The notes beneath the pieces are model-generated. The model was not told the DNA's origin. It saw nothing but the letters and a program-made list of their open reading frames with translations, and made no database searches. The translations under genes were made by a program, and so were the position numbers. This document shows, piece by piece, positions 9,398 to 18,330 of a stretch of 64,000 nt of DNA. This stretch comes from Alkalihalobacillus sp. FSL W8-0930 (lineage in GTDB: Bacteria > Bacillota > Bacilli > Bacillales > Bacillaceae_D): positions 2,604,001 to 2,668,000 of the forward strand of contig CP150183.1 of assembly GCA_037965595.1 (NCBI GenBank), written 5' to 3'. The first letter of the stretch is position 1; each line of letters starts with the position of its first letter.

Positions 9398-9610
9398 TTG
9401 CTACGTCGTGGGTATAATAGACCTCCCTATTGTCCACCACCTAAGAAGTGGGGCATATGGTCATACTTTAAAGCCATTTGCTATCAATGTCTGCTGCCGA
9501 TTATTTGTTTTCAAGCCATTCGTTTGCTTATCTTTCCAACAACCATTGATTTTATCTTATTAGTTGCCCTAATTGTATTCTATTGCTCGATTTCGTTGAA
9601 GCTTTTTTGA
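9398..9610 (+). CDS. Small membrane protein, unknown
   Basis: I chose TTG at 9398 because AAGGGGAG lies six bases upstream; an ATG ten codons earlier has no ribosome site. The 70-residue product begins MLRRGYNRPPYCPPP and then has one or two hydrophobic segments (about 22-40 and 46-66). It is one of the few rightward genes here, divergent from valS, and its last 42 bp overlap tail to tail with the leftward membrane gene. The Tyr/Pro-rich start and the spore-gene surroundings fit a small sporulation protein, but that is a guess. I do not know the family. Confidence 0.5.
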   Translation: MLRRGYNRPPYCPPPKKWGIWSYFKAICYQCLLPIICFQAIRLLIFPTTIDFILLVALIVFYCSISLKLF

Positions 9611-10225
9611 TGGGAGTGTCGTCCACCAATACATGGCATAACAGCCCACAGCTAAGATCATGCTGCTAGTTGTTGTGATCGGGAACATTAAAATATCGTC
9701 CCACAAAGACATACTCACCATACACAACCCTGTCCCTAACGCTACACTTACCCAGCCAATGATTGTCCAGAGGAGCGGGCGTCCAATGGTGGGACGATAA
9801 ATGGTCGTGTACGTTAAGATGGCTAATCCTCCATAACCAAACACAGCAAAAATAAGGATCGGTACAACGGAGGCATGTGTTAAAGTAGCTCCACTATTTC
9901 CGTAACTGGCCATACTCATAAAATGAACAGCTGCCTGCAAAAAGAAAAAGACACTTATAATTAGAAACCCTTTTCCAACCATGGATAATAGCCCTTGGCG
10001 CCAAGTTGTTCGTTGCAGCATGACCATTTGGCGTTCTAGTTCAGTAGGAGAATGGTACTCTATCTGTGCTTTCGTTTCATTCTGATCTAAAGCAAGCTGC
10101 TCCTTAAATGTAAGAAGCAGCTGGTCGCATGTTTTTTGGGACAAGCCTTTTGATTGAAGATACTCTTTCATCATGTGGAGAAGCGACGTATCCTGCGTTT
10201 GCTCTTTATTCTGCCCATCTTCCAA
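9569..10225 (-). CDS. Four-segment membrane protein, unknown
   Basis: The product has about 218 residues. The N-terminal 80 residues are soluble, Gln/Lys/Glu-rich and probably helical. Four hydrophobic segments follow (about 84-104, 116-140, 150-170, 180-203) and a short basic tail. I chose TTG 10225, eight bases after GGAGG; a TTG five codons upstream overlaps the ribosome site itself. A good promoter lies in front, so the gene is its own unit, although it follows ysxE. No recognised domain is visible. The architecture of a soluble helical head plus a membrane bundle is seen in some regulatory membrane proteins, but I make no functional call. Confidence 0.65.
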   Translation of the reverse strand: MEDGQNKEQTQDTSLLHMMKEYLQSKGLSQKTCDQLLLTFKEQLALDQNETKAQIEYHSPTELERQMVMLQRTTWRQGLLSMVGKGFLIISVFFFLQAAVHFMSMASYGNSGATLTHASVVPILIFAVFGYGGLAILTYTTIYRPTIGRPLLWTIIGWVSVALGTGLCMVSMSLWDDILMFPITTTSSMILAVGCYAMYWWTTLPSKKLQRNRAIEYN

Positions 10226-10257
10226 CTTCAGCACCTCCAATCAACCAGATCAACTCT

Positions 10258-10270
10258 ATTTGACTCAAAT
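10258..10270. promoter_or_regulatory. Palindrome ATTTGACTCAAAT downstream of a promoter
   Basis: This perfect 13 bp palindrome (6+1+6) lies between the -10 box and the start of the leftward membrane gene, where a repressor site would sit. No regulator is known for it. Confidence 0.35.
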
Positions 10271-10286
10271 CAATGATAATAAATAC

Positions 10287-10315
10287 AGTATAAGGAAATG
10301 AGTTTAGTTCTGCAA
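10287..10315 (-). promoter_or_regulatory. SigA-type promoter for the gene at 9569-10225
   Basis: TTGCAG (10310-10315, minus), a 17 bp spacer and TATACT (10287-10292). Confidence 0.65.
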
Positions 10316-10320
10316 GAGAT

Positions 10321-11334
10321 CTATGTTTGAGATTCTGTTGACGTCGGTAAAAGCCTGGAAGCTAATCGTTGAGATTTTCTCATGGAAAGGAGACGCTTCT
10401 CTAACCGTTGCACATGCGCTAATTCACTCCACTCCGATTCCTTTCGATGATACGCATCTACTGCATACACTACGGGTTCGGGAAAACAAAGGTAACTGCA
10501 TAAGAGTTGTTTTTCTTCATCCAGTAAAGGTAAGTGATGCTCATATCTAGCGAACCACCTTAAAACTTCTTCGTCGGACCACTGTGCATATGGAAAACTG
10601 TATCTGCAAAACGTGGCTAAGTCCCGGGCTGGTGTATCAAGACTGACACGTTCAAAGTTAAAGAGAAGCGGATCATTTTCCGGAGTAAACAAGGCATGGT
10701 TCCGAGAAAGTCTACCATGATTCAATACACTTCGATACTTTCCTTTTTCCTTAGCCGCTTCATACCAGTTATTTAATTGAAACTTAGCCACTTCAGCCAT
10801 TTGATCAAGTAGATGAACATGGGTTAGAAAAGTTAATTCAAAAGGTGACATATATATTTTTTGCTCGGCTTGGTCCGCAAAGTGCATAAAGGTTAATTGT
10901 CGTGATTCCCACCGTTTTAAAAGTTCCTGGTAAGATTGCTCAAGCTGTTCAAGTGAAAGCTCCTGCGTCTTTACAGTCATCCGGTGAATGACACCCATTT
11001 GGTCGATAATTTTCTCTTCCATTGACTCTCTGGCCGTATACTCAGGTGATTCTACCCATGGCATCAAATAATAACTGGAATCTCCTACTGTGATTGTGTA
11101 TTCACCAAATTTTGTAGGGATTAGGGGAATGGCTTGTTTGTAGCCGAGCTTCGTTAATCGATGCATGGCATGGACTAATTCATCTGCCTGTGATTGAGAC
11201 AACGTGGTTTCCTTTAAAGCAAAAACGCCTCTTTGTGACTCAAGCTTTTTTACCTTTCCTAATGACTCGACACGTTCAGGGTATAAGTCATAATGGAATA
11301 AGATCGCTTCTAAAAATGACTGTTGTTGGTTCAC
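10321..11334 (-). CDS. ysxE: YsxE, CotS-family spore coat-associated protein
   Basis: This 337-residue protein resembles the aminoglycoside-phosphotransferase fold of the CotS/YsxE/YutH family of spore coat proteins. Visible features are the early FALKETTLSQ (a remnant of the ATP-lysine strand), YYLMPWVES in the hinge, and a catalytic-loop-like stretch VLNHGRLSRNHALF followed by LLFNFERVSLDTPARDLATFCR. The HGR and NFE segments resemble the kinase HGD and DFE motifs but are altered, so catalysis is uncertain. It starts at GTG 11334 with GGAGGG 10 nt upstream and overlaps the preceding gene by four bases. The place between spoVID and valS matches B. subtilis. Confidence 0.8.
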   Translation of the reverse strand: MNQQQSFLEAILFHYDLYPERVESLGKVKKLESQRGVFALKETTLSQSQADELVHAMHRLTKLGYKQAIPLIPTKFGEYTITVGDSSYYLMPWVESPEYTARESMEEKIIDQMGVIHRMTVKTQELSLEQLEQSYQELLKRWESRQLTFMHFADQAEQKIYMSPFELTFLTHVHLLDQMAEVAKFQLNNWYEAAKEKGKYRSVLNHGRLSRNHALFTPENDPLLFNFERVSLDTPARDLATFCRYSFPYAQWSDEEVLRWFARYEHHLPLLDEEKQLLCSYLCFPEPVVYAVDAYHRKESEWSELAHVQRLEKRLLSMRKSQRLASRLLPTSTESQT

Positions 11335-12242
11335 TTTGACTGATCCCTCCTATCCAGCCAATCTGCTAGTCTCTCTACGATTTGTTTTGACCGATTCCAC
11401 TCGTCCGTGCACCGTACAAACATGGAATGGAGTGTTTCTTCGGATAACACTCGCGGATCGATCTGACTGATCGCTTCTAATTCATAAGGAATGAGGCATT
11501 CAGCTAACAAAAGACGAGCTTGAAGCTCAGAAAAAGCAGGATACACTTCATTTATATGCTTAAGACCCATTTCGATCTCTTCTGTTTCTAACTCCGCACT
11601 TAGGTTCTTTAACCATTGACTGAGAGACGCATAGCCTTCCTCAGGATAATCCGTTCCACCGTTCCAATGAAGCATCCCATGAACGCTACCCGCTTGTCCC
11701 GCAAGTTGAAGCGGATCAAGTAGAGGCAATTTTTCCTCTTCTGCATACTTGCTCTGAATCGCTGCTGCTTTTTTTAAACGTCTTTTGCCTTCATGAACCA
11801 TATTCCGTAAAGTAGGCTGAACCGACTCTGGGAAGCGCCAGATCTTTTTCTCAAGTGTGAAAAGATTTGGTGCTTCCCGCTTTGTCCGGTTTATATCCGT
11901 CTCTGCTTTTAAGCCATATTCAATCATCAATCCGAGTATGGTACCCCATACCTGTCCATTTCCCTTATACACAAATGGTTCCGTCACTTCATCATGAATG
12001 GTCGTCCAGGAAGAGTCCAAAGAAAGATACGCATCTTTATCCTTCGTTCGTATCATGCGATCGGTAAGAACAATTGGCGCGCGGGTGCAATGATCGCGCC
12101 AATTGATGTGCCAGTTCAAGAGATCCTGATCATCCCAATGTCTCATTCGCTTTAGACCATGGTCGGTTTCAATAAGATCCTCTCCAATTATCTTTGCATG
12201 CTTCCAGCCATACTGACCCTTTAATTCATTAACCAAATCCAT
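11331..12242 (-). CDS. Unknown protein between spoVID and ysxE, possibly a degenerate CotS-like protein
   Basis: This 303-residue soluble protein lies in an apparent operon after spoVID (19 bp gap) and overlaps ysxE by four bases. It has no signal peptide or membrane segment. Parts such as RDHCTRAPIVLTDRMIRTKD and LHWNGGTDYPEEGY faintly recall CotS/YsxE family proteins, but there are no kinase-like catalytic motifs. It is not present at this place in B. subtilis as I remember it. A role in spore coat assembly is inferred from position only. A fold prediction compared with YsxE would decide whether it is a broken paralogue. Confidence 0.6.
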   Translation of the reverse strand: MDLVNELKGQYGWKHAKIIGEDLIETDHGLKRMRHWDDQDLLNWHINWRDHCTRAPIVLTDRMIRTKDKDAYLSLDSSWTTIHDEVTEPFVYKGNGQVWGTILGLMIEYGLKAETDINRTKREAPNLFTLEKKIWRFPESVQPTLRNMVHEGKRRLKKAAAIQSKYAEEEKLPLLDPLQLAGQAGSVHGMLHWNGGTDYPEEGYASLSQWLKNLSAELETEEIEMGLKHINEVYPAFSELQARLLLAECLIPYELEAISQIDPRVLSEETLHSMFVRCTDEWNRSKQIVERLADWLDRRDQSK

Positions 12243-12261
12243 CTAAGCACTCCCCCTCCAT

Positions 12262-13329
12262 CTAGGATTGGACGGGAATGTAGAGAATCTGACCGGCTTC
12301 CACGTGATCCGCTTCCAATCGATTTGTTCGAATGAGCTGACTCGTTGATACATCATATCGATTTGCAATCGTATCAAGTGATTCATCCTCTTGAATGATG
12401 CACATCTTTACTCTTGTAAATTGCTCTTCACTTTTAGCCATCATTCCTGTTAAATAAAGTGCATTTTCTTCGCGCTCTTCCGTTGCTTGGTATGTTGGCT
12501 CATGGGTTGGTTCTTCTTCTGGTGTGCGTTCCTGTTGATCTTCATAATACGCATCTTTTCTTTTGTTTTCTTGCGTATAAACCTCTGGTTGTTTTGGTGC
12601 CAGAGTGATTCTTTGAAGGTCAGATACTGTTGCATCCTCATCTGCATAAGCAGGAGGTTCGATCTCTACCTCAGCACGAACGGCTTCTTCTTGCTCTTCT
12701 TCTTGCTCTTCTTCTTGCTCTTCTTCTTGCTCTTCTTCCACTGCGACCTCAGGCTCAGGTGACGGCAATTGATACGCTTCATAGGCAAAAGACGTGTCTA
12801 CTGCTTGCTCTTCTTGCCCTTGTTCAACCTCCACTTCCTCTTGAACCGCTTCTTCCTCTTCTACACGACTCGAAGGCTCGTCTTGTGTAGTCATTCCACT
12901 GATCGATATGTCAGCCGTTAATTGAATGCAGCTCTTATCAGGTACATCGTAATCAAACGATTCAACTTCAACATAGATGTCCTGCAAATTTTGAATTCGA
13001 TCTAATGGAATGGTCACATCAATCGGAAAAAAGTGTTTCAAATCACCTTTCCCATTCTCAGACACGTTCACTTCCTCGATCGAACGGAATGAGGTCTGCT
13101 CACGGTATCCATCTTCATCATCAATGGCGTCATCTTGGTCTGAATCGGCGAGAAGATATTCTCCTACCAGACGTAGCCCACCGACAATACTAACCTGGTT
13201 TCCACTCTCCTTAATGGTTATTTCCGGTGATAATGACATACCGAGAATTTCTTCTATTTCCTGTCCTTTATTCAGCCATACCGATTCTTCTACCGTTAAT
13301 GTTAATTTTGAGGGATGTTCCTGCGTCAT
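12262..13329 (-). CDS. spoVID: Stage VI-type spore encasement protein SpoVID
   Basis: SpoVID drives encasement of the spore by coat layers and works with SpoIVA and SafA in the mother cell. The N-terminal domain (about 1-130) matches the SpoVID start (LTLTVEESVWLNKGQEI, then a beta-rich domain ending in a YD-rich stretch). The middle (about 140-280) is low-complexity and acidic, with EEEQ repeats. The C-terminus (about 310-355) is a LysM domain (ESLDTIANRYDVSTSQLIR ... AGQILYIP). At 355 residues it is shorter than the B. subtilis protein. The acidic repeats come from near-perfect 12 bp DNA repeats. The gene lies just after the hemL terminator, as in B. subtilis. Confidence 0.92.
   Translation of the reverse strand: MTQEHPSKLTLTVEESVWLNKGQEIEEILGMSLSPEITIKESGNQVSIVGGLRLVGEYLLADSDQDDAIDDEDGYREQTSFRSIEEVNVSENGKGDLKHFFPIDVTIPLDRIQNLQDIYVEVESFDYDVPDKSCIQLTADISISGMTTQDEPSSRVEEEEAVQEEVEVEQGQEEQAVDTSFAYEAYQLPSPEPEVAVEEEQEEEQEEEQEEEQEEAVRAEVEIEPPAYADEDATVSDLQRITLAPKQPEVYTQENKRKDAYYEDQQERTPEEEPTHEPTYQATEEREENALYLTGMMAKSEEQFTRVKMCIIQEDESLDTIANRYDVSTSQLIRTNRLEADHVEAGQILYIPVQS
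12688..12740. repeat. 12 bp tandem repeat inside spoVID
   Basis: About four copies of GCTCTTCTTCTT (plus strand) encode EEEQ blocks. Because the unit is a multiple of three, copy changes would keep the frame. Confidence 0.85.
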
Positions 13330-13420
13330 TCTAATTCCTCCTTATTAAATCAAATCCATACAATCATGACTATACAATCCGTACATGAAAAGACTATGAG
13401 TTACGCTTGCGTTTTATGAC

Positions 13421-13459
13421 AAAAAAAAGACCTCTCTACGTGTATGTAGAGAGATCGTC
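13421..13459 (-). terminator. hem operon terminator after hemL
   Basis: The stem GATCTCTCTAC/GTAGAGAGGTC (13429-13459) is followed on the minus strand by eight T (13421-13428). It closes hemAXCDBL and separates it from spoVID. Confidence 0.9.
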
Positions 13460-13468
13460 TTCTATTCT

Positions 13469-14755
13469 TTATTTCGTAATCTTTGCAAAAGCACGTTCTG
13501 CTGCAGCAATGGTTGTCTCAATATCGTCATCCGTATGCTTTGTAGAGAGGAACATTCCTTCAAATTGGGAAGGTGGTAGTGAGATCCCTTCCTCTAGCAT
13601 ATGTCTAAAGTACTGAGAGAAAATGGACAGATCGGATGTCTGTGCCTTTTCAAAGCAGTCCACTGTTTCATTCGTGAAAAAGAGACCGATCATTGAACCT
13701 GCGCGGTTAATATGATGAGGAATGTCATGCTTTTTAGCAGCTGCAGACAATCCTTCTTCTAAACGTTTGGCTTTTGCTGAAAATACGTCGTAATCTGCTT
13801 CTGATAGTTGAGATAACGTTTCGTACCCTGCTGTCATAGCAAGTGGGTTCCCAGATAACGTACCCGCTTGGTAGATTGGACCGCTTGGCGCAATTTGCTC
13901 CATGATCTCACGTTTTCCACCAAAGGCCCCAACCGGTAGTCCGCCCCCGATTACTTTTCCTAAGCATGTTAAATCAGGAGTCACTCCAAATGTACCTTGC
14001 GCACAGTGATAGCCAACTCTGAAACCTGTCATAACCTCATCAAAGATAAGTAGCGTGCCATTATTCTCTGTTAGCTCACGTAATGTCTCAAGAAAACCAG
14101 GTTCTGGAGGCACAACCCCCATGTTTCCCGCAACAGGCTCAACGATTACAGCGGCTAAATCATCTCCGAATTCGTTAAAGGCATAACGTACACTTTCCAC
14201 ATCATTATAAGGCACTGTTAGCGTGTTTTTAGCAACTGATTCAGGAACACCAGGACTATCAGGTAAGCCAAGTGTAGCTACACCAGATCCTGCTTTAATT
14301 AGTAGTGAATCACCATGCCCGTGATAGCAGCCAGTGAACTTCAAAATCTTAGACCTTCCTGTAAACCCTCTAGCTAAACGCAAAGCACTCATTGTTGCTT
14401 CCGTTCCAGAGTTCACCATCCGTACCACTTCAATCGATGGAACACGCTCAATGACAAGCTTAGCAAGCTTTGTTTCTAGCTCACTTGGTGCACCAAAGCT
14501 TGTCCCTTTTTCCGTTGTCTTTTTAATTTGTTCAACAACTTGTGGATCGGCGTGACCTAGAATTAATGGACCCCATGAAAGCACATAGTCAATGTATTCA
14601 TTGCCATCAATATCTCGAATCCTCGAACCGCTTCCGCTCTCCATGTAAACAGGGTTCATATCCACTGATTTAAATGCACGTACAGGGCTATTCACACCAC
14701 CTGGCATCAATGGTTTTGCCTGTTCAAAGGCTGCTTCTGATTTAGAATAATTCAT
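13469..14755 (-). CDS. hemL: Glutamate-1-semialdehyde 2,1-aminomutase
   Basis: This PLP enzyme makes 5-aminolevulinate from glutamate-1-semialdehyde in the C5 heme pathway. At 428 residues it has standard length. The PLP lysine is K267 in [16 protein letters not shown], and [10 protein letters not shown] (about 237-246) holds the conserved Asp that contacts the PLP ring nitrogen. [18 protein letters not shown] marks the aminotransferase class III signature. It is the last gene of the hem operon, 15 bp after hemB, and is followed by the terminator. B. subtilis-type genomes often have a second copy (gsaB) elsewhere; gene order makes this one hemL. Confidence 0.97.
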   Translation of the reverse strand: MNYSKSEAAFEQAKPLMPGGVNSPVRAFKSVDMNPVYMESGSGSRIRDIDGNEYIDYVLSWGPLILGHADPQVVEQIKKTTEKGTSFGAPSELETKLAKLVIERVPSIEVVRMVNSGTEATMSALRLARGFTGRSKILKFTGCYHGHGDSLLIKAGSGVATLGLPDSPGVPESVAKNTLTVPYNDVESVRYAFNEFGDDLAAVIVEPVAGNMGVVPPEPGFLETLRELTENNGTLLIFDEVMTGFRVGYHCAQGTFGVTPDLTCLGKVIGGGLPVGAFGGKREIMEQIAPSGPIYQAGTLSGNPLAMTAGYETLSQLSEADYDVFSAKAKRLEEGLSAAAKKHDIPHHINRAGSMIGLFFTNETVDCFEKAQTSDLSIFSQYFRHMLEEGISLPPSQFEGMFLSTKHTDDDIETTIAAAERAFAKITK

Positions 14756-14770
14756 AATCTGACCGCTCCT

Positions 14771-15757
14771 TTATCTATTTGACTCGTTCATCCATTTTAC
14801 AGCATCTTTTGCGTGATACGTTAAAATAAGATCCGCTCCAGCTCGCTTCATGCTAAGTAGTTTCTCAAGCACAACCTCACGTTCGTTGATCCACCCGTTT
14901 AACGCTGCTGCCTTTACCATTGCATATTCTCCACTTACATTGTACGCAACAAGAGGCACACCTGAGTAATCCTTCACTTCACGAATAATATCAAGATAAG
15001 ACAAAGCCGGCTTCACAATTAAAAAGTCTGCTCCCTCATCTAAGTCTGATTGAGCTTCACGAATCGCCTCTTCACGGTTTGCAGGGTCCATTTGGTATGT
15101 TTTCCGATCACCAAAGGAAGGTGCACCGTGTGCCGCATCGCGGAATGGGCCATAAAAGGCCGAGGCATACTTCACAGAGTAAGCCATAATTGGAATATGG
15201 GTGAATCCAGCCTCATCTAAACCGTGGCGGATTGCTGTAACAAATCCATCCATCATATTAGAAGGAGCAATGATATCAGCTCCTGCTTTCGCTTGCGAAA
15301 TAGCCGTTTGAGCAAGAATAGAAAGAGAAGGGTCGTTATCAATTTCGCCGTCTTTAATGACGCCACAGTGACCATGATCTGTGAATTGACATAGACATGT
15401 ATCAGCGATAACCGTTAACTCAGGGTATGCTTCTTTAATGATTCGAGTGGCTTCTTGTACGATCCCGTGATCATGGAAGGCCTGTGTTCCTTCTGCATCC
15501 TTTTCTGCCGGAAGACCAAAAAGAATAATAGACGGAATGCCAAGCTCAACTACTTCTTTTACTTCATTTAACACTTCATGAAGTGGCCATTGAAACACGC
15601 CAGGCATGGAAGCAACCTCGGTTACCTCACTTCCTGATTCCTTCACAAAAATCGGATAAATAAAATCATCCTGACTTAATGTGGTTTCTCTAATCATTCT
15701 CCGTATAGAGGCAGACTGTCTTAGGCGACGATGCCGATCAAACGTTAATTCTGACAT
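14771..15757 (-). CDS. hemB: Porphobilinogen synthase
   Basis: HemB condenses two 5-aminolevulinate molecules into porphobilinogen. The Schiff-base lysines are K196 ([12 protein letters not shown]) and K249 ([12 protein letters not shown]). Three cysteines at 121, 123 and 131 ([13 protein letters not shown]) form the catalytic zinc site, so this is a zinc-type enzyme. At 328 residues it has normal length. It lies between hemD (6 bp upstream) and hemL and is clearly part of the same transcript. Confidence 0.97.
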   Translation of the reverse strand: MSELTFDRHRRLRQSASIRRMIRETTLSQDDFIYPIFVKESGSEVTEVASMPGVFQWPLHEVLNEVKEVVELGIPSIILFGLPAEKDAEGTQAFHDHGIVQEATRIIKEAYPELTVIADTCLCQFTDHGHCGVIKDGEIDNDPSLSILAQTAISQAKAGADIIAPSNMMDGFVTAIRHGLDEAGFTHIPIMAYSVKYASAFYGPFRDAAHGAPSFGDRKTYQMDPANREEAIREAQSDLDEGADFLIVKPALSYLDIIREVKDYSGVPLVAYNVSGEYAMVKAAALNGWINEREVVLEKLLSMKRAGADLILTYHAKDAVKWMNESNR

Positions 15758-15763
15758 GGTGCT

Positions 15764-16558
15764 TCACTCCTTATTTAAACGAACCATTTCTTCTATCATG
15801 GCTTTTGTTGTATACACAGCAGGTATCGCATCTACCTCAAGACCATGATTTTTTGCCTCAATCGCTGTAATCGGTCCAATACAGATGATTTTAGCACCTG
15901 GGAATAAGTGCCCTGTCCCGCCGTCTAAACGGCTACAAATGGCGCAGTAATGCCTGACGGTTGACGCACTTGTAAACGTTAGATAGGTAGGCTGTACTGA
16001 GCTTGCTGCGATTGCCTCAAGTTGTTTTCCGGCTTCAGTTGGCTGAAACGTTTCATAAACCGGTAAATCAGTGACAACACGCGCTGATTCCTTTAAACGG
16101 TTTGCCAACAGCGGACGCGCTAAGTTCCCTCTAGGAATCAGAATGTGATCACCTATCTGCGTTTGTGAGAGTAGTGACTCGGCTAGAGACCCTGCTTCAT
16201 AGTGTGTCGGCATGAGATTCACACGAATCCCGTAGCCCTCAAGCATTTTTGTTGTTTGTGTTCCAACAGATGCAACCTTCATTGATTGACGGATGATCAT
16301 GAGTTCTTGCTCTGTTAAAGAATCCAAGAAAAATCTCACACCATTTACACTTGTAAATACAATCCATTGAAACGAATGAAGCTTACTCATCAATCGCACA
16401 TGTTGTTCATGACTTAGGCACGGACGAACATTAATTAGCGGTACCTGAATTGCTTTTGCTCCTAGGCGTTCAACTTGCCTAGCAAAAACCTCGGCTTGTG
16501 TCGGAGCCCGCGTAATAAGAATCCGTGCTCCATCTAATGAATTAGGAATCAAGGTCAC
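15764..16558 (-). CDS. hemD: Uroporphyrinogen-III synthase
   Basis: HemD closes hydroxymethylbilane to uroporphyrinogen III with inversion of ring D. The family is poorly conserved; recognisable parts are [22 protein letters not shown] at the start, [12 protein letters not shown], and [13 protein letters not shown] in the second domain. At 264 residues it has typical length. The start overlaps hemC by 17 bp, which supports co-translation. The assignment rests on these motifs together with its place between hemC and hemB. Confidence 0.93.
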   Translation of the reverse strand: MTLIPNSLDGARILITRAPTQAEVFARQVERLGAKAIQVPLINVRPCLSHEQHVRLMSKLHSFQWIVFTSVNGVRFFLDSLTEQELMIIRQSMKVASVGTQTTKMLEGYGIRVNLMPTHYEAGSLAESLLSQTQIGDHILIPRGNLARPLLANRLKESARVVTDLPVYETFQPTEAGKQLEAIAASSVQPTYLTFTSASTVRHYCAICSRLDGGTGHLFPGAKIICIGPITAIEAKNHGLEVDAIPAVYTTKAMIEEMVRLNKE

Positions 16559-17471
16559 GCTTAACCTTCTCTAAAATGTCCTTTGCTCCTTGATCGAGTA
16601 ACGCTTGCGCAACGGACTTGCCTAGCTCCTCTGGAGAAGCTCCAGTCTTTGTTTCATGTAAAAGTACTTTTCCATCAGGTGAACCAACTAAACCCGTTAA
16701 CTCAAGCTGGCTATCTTTTAGCGTAGCGTAGCCGGCAATTGGAACCTGACACCCGCCCTCAAGCGTATGCAAAAAGCTGCGTTCCGCTCGCACCGTTTGA
16801 GAGGTTGTTGGGCAATTTAATTTTGCTAGTAACTCAATAAGCTCTTGGTCATTCGTTCGACACTCAAGCCCTAGAGCCCCCTGGCCTACAGCTGGAACAC
16901 AAACGTCCGGTTCAAGATACTCTGTAACAAAGTCTTCTGTATAACCGAGTCGATTCAGTCCGGCAGCTGCCAAAATAATCGCACTGAATGATTCTTCTTT
17001 TAGCTTTCGTAATCTCGTCTCTACATTTCCACGAATCCACTGTACCTCAAGGTCCGGTCGCTTCGCTAAAATTTGAGAAGAACGTCTTAAGCTACTTGTC
17101 CCAACAATGGCACCACTCGGTAAGTCTGCTAGCTTCACGTGTCCTTCTGAGATTAACGCATCTCGAGGATCTTCTCTTGTTGTAATCGCTCCAAGCGTAA
17201 AACCTTCTGGTAAAACGGAAGGTACGTCCTTCATACTATGAACCGCCAGATCAATTTCGCCTTCTTCAAGTGCTTGTTCAATTTCCTTTACAAACAATCC
17301 TTTACCGCCGACTTTAGATAAGGTGACATCTAAGATACGGTCTCCTTTGGTAACGATCTCTTTGATTTCGAATTGATAAAGCAGGTTAAGCTGCTTTAAT
17401 TGTTCAATGACCCACCTTGTTTGAGTTAATGCTAAATTACTTCTTCTTGTTCCTAAAACAATCGTACGCAT
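16542..17471 (-). CDS. hemC: Porphobilinogen deaminase (hydroxymethylbilane synthase)
   Basis: HemC polymerises four porphobilinogen units on a dipyrromethane cofactor. The cofactor Cys is C241 in [13 protein letters not shown]. The active-site Asp is in [10 protein letters not shown] (about 77-86), and [10 protein letters not shown] (124-133) binds the substrate carboxylates. I start at ATG 17471, five bases after GGAGG; an in-frame ATG four codons earlier includes the ribosome site. That gives 309 residues, the normal length. It follows hemX by 27 bp. Confidence 0.97.
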   Translation of the reverse strand: MRTIVLGTRRSNLALTQTRWVIEQLKQLNLLYQFEIKEIVTKGDRILDVTLSKVGGKGLFVKEIEQALEEGEIDLAVHSMKDVPSVLPEGFTLGAITTREDPRDALISEGHVKLADLPSGAIVGTSSLRRSSQILAKRPDLEVQWIRGNVETRLRKLKEESFSAIILAAAGLNRLGYTEDFVTEYLEPDVCVPAVGQGALGLECRTNDQELIELLAKLNCPTTSQTVRAERSFLHTLEGGCQVPIAGYATLKDSQLELTGLVGSPDGKVLLHETKTGASPEELGKSVAQALLDQGAKDILEKVKRDLDS

Positions 17472-17498
17472 AACGTCCTCCATTTCTTCTCGCTGTCA

Positions 17499-18314
17499 TC
17501 AAGTCCAGATATGAAAGGTAGAATATTGACCTGATAAAAAGTAATTGATTAACAAAACTAAAAACGCACTAATGTTTAACAGTATCGTCTGGTATCCTCT
17601 TCTATAGTTTACCACACGCTGGTAAAGATACACCCCATAAACGATTAAGGTCAGCATGGACGTAAGAGTCTTTACATCAGTCCACGGTAAGGTCCCATAT
17701 TCAACGGATGACCAAACAAAGCCAAAAATCACTCCCATTAGCATAAGCGGAAAACCAATAGATGCTGTTAAGAATGAATAACGTTCCAAAAAGGGAATCG
17801 GTCCAAAGCGTTCTAACCGGTTACTCCATTTTTTCTTTTTTAACATTTGATGCTGAAGCACATAAAGAATCGAAAACGAGAAGCTTAATGTGAACGCTGT
17901 ATATGAAAGCAGGATAAAACTAATATGTAGCACAAGCAGCTCCGATTGCAGCATACTCGCTAAATACGTTGGCACTTCAGTATGTGGCTTAAAAAGACTC
18001 ATTGTCATCATACTGAAGCCAACAACATTCATCACAAAAATAAGAAAATCAACTTTAAAACGTAGGTTGATCACTAAAGAAATCGTGACAACACTCCATG
18101 CATAAAAAAAGAGCCCCTCAAATGGGGTAACGATTGGAAATCTCCCCACTTCCAGTGCTCTCAAGACAAAGTAAACTGTCTGTAAGCTCCAGACAATTGA
18201 AAGCAACCAGAAAGCCACAACATTGACTTTCCGGTTGTTAAAAATAAAATCAATAAAGTATCCGAGGACACTGAAGCTGTATAAAATAACAGTAATAGGA
18301 TAAATCCAATTCAT
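17499..18314 (-). CDS. hemX: HemX, membrane protein limiting HemA
   Basis: This 271-residue integral membrane protein with about eight hydrophobic segments belongs to the CcsA/cytochrome c assembly superfamily, in which HemX forms a group. In B. subtilis HemX lowers the cellular level of HemA. Conserved-looking parts are EVGRFPIVTPFEGLFFYAW and FGFVWSSVEYGTLPWTDVKT, where other CcsA proteins carry the WWD-like loop and His ligands. It lies directly after hemA (16 bp) and before hemC, as in B. subtilis. Confidence 0.92.
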   Translation of the reverse strand: MNWIYPITVILYSFSVLGYFIDFIFNNRKVNVVAFWLLSIVWSLQTVYFVLRALEVGRFPIVTPFEGLFFYAWSVVTISLVINLRFKVDFLIFVMNVVGFSMMTMSLFKPHTEVPTYLASMLQSELLVLHISFILLSYTAFTLSFSFSILYVLQHQMLKKKKWSNRLERFGPIPFLERYSFLTASIGFPLMLMGVIFGFVWSSVEYGTLPWTDVKTLTSMLTLIVYGVYLYQRVVNYRRGYQTILLNISAFLVLLINYFLSGQYSTFHIWT

Positions 18315-18330
18315 ATTAGGAACTCCTCAC

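Noticed and set aside
12688-12740. Short repeat array considered as CRISPR
   Set aside because: The 12 bp units are contiguous, without spacers, and in frame in spoVID.
12450-12890. Several open frames antisense or shifted relative to spoVID
   Set aside because: They arise from the low-complexity GAA/GAG repeat and translate to Leu/Phe/Ser runs.
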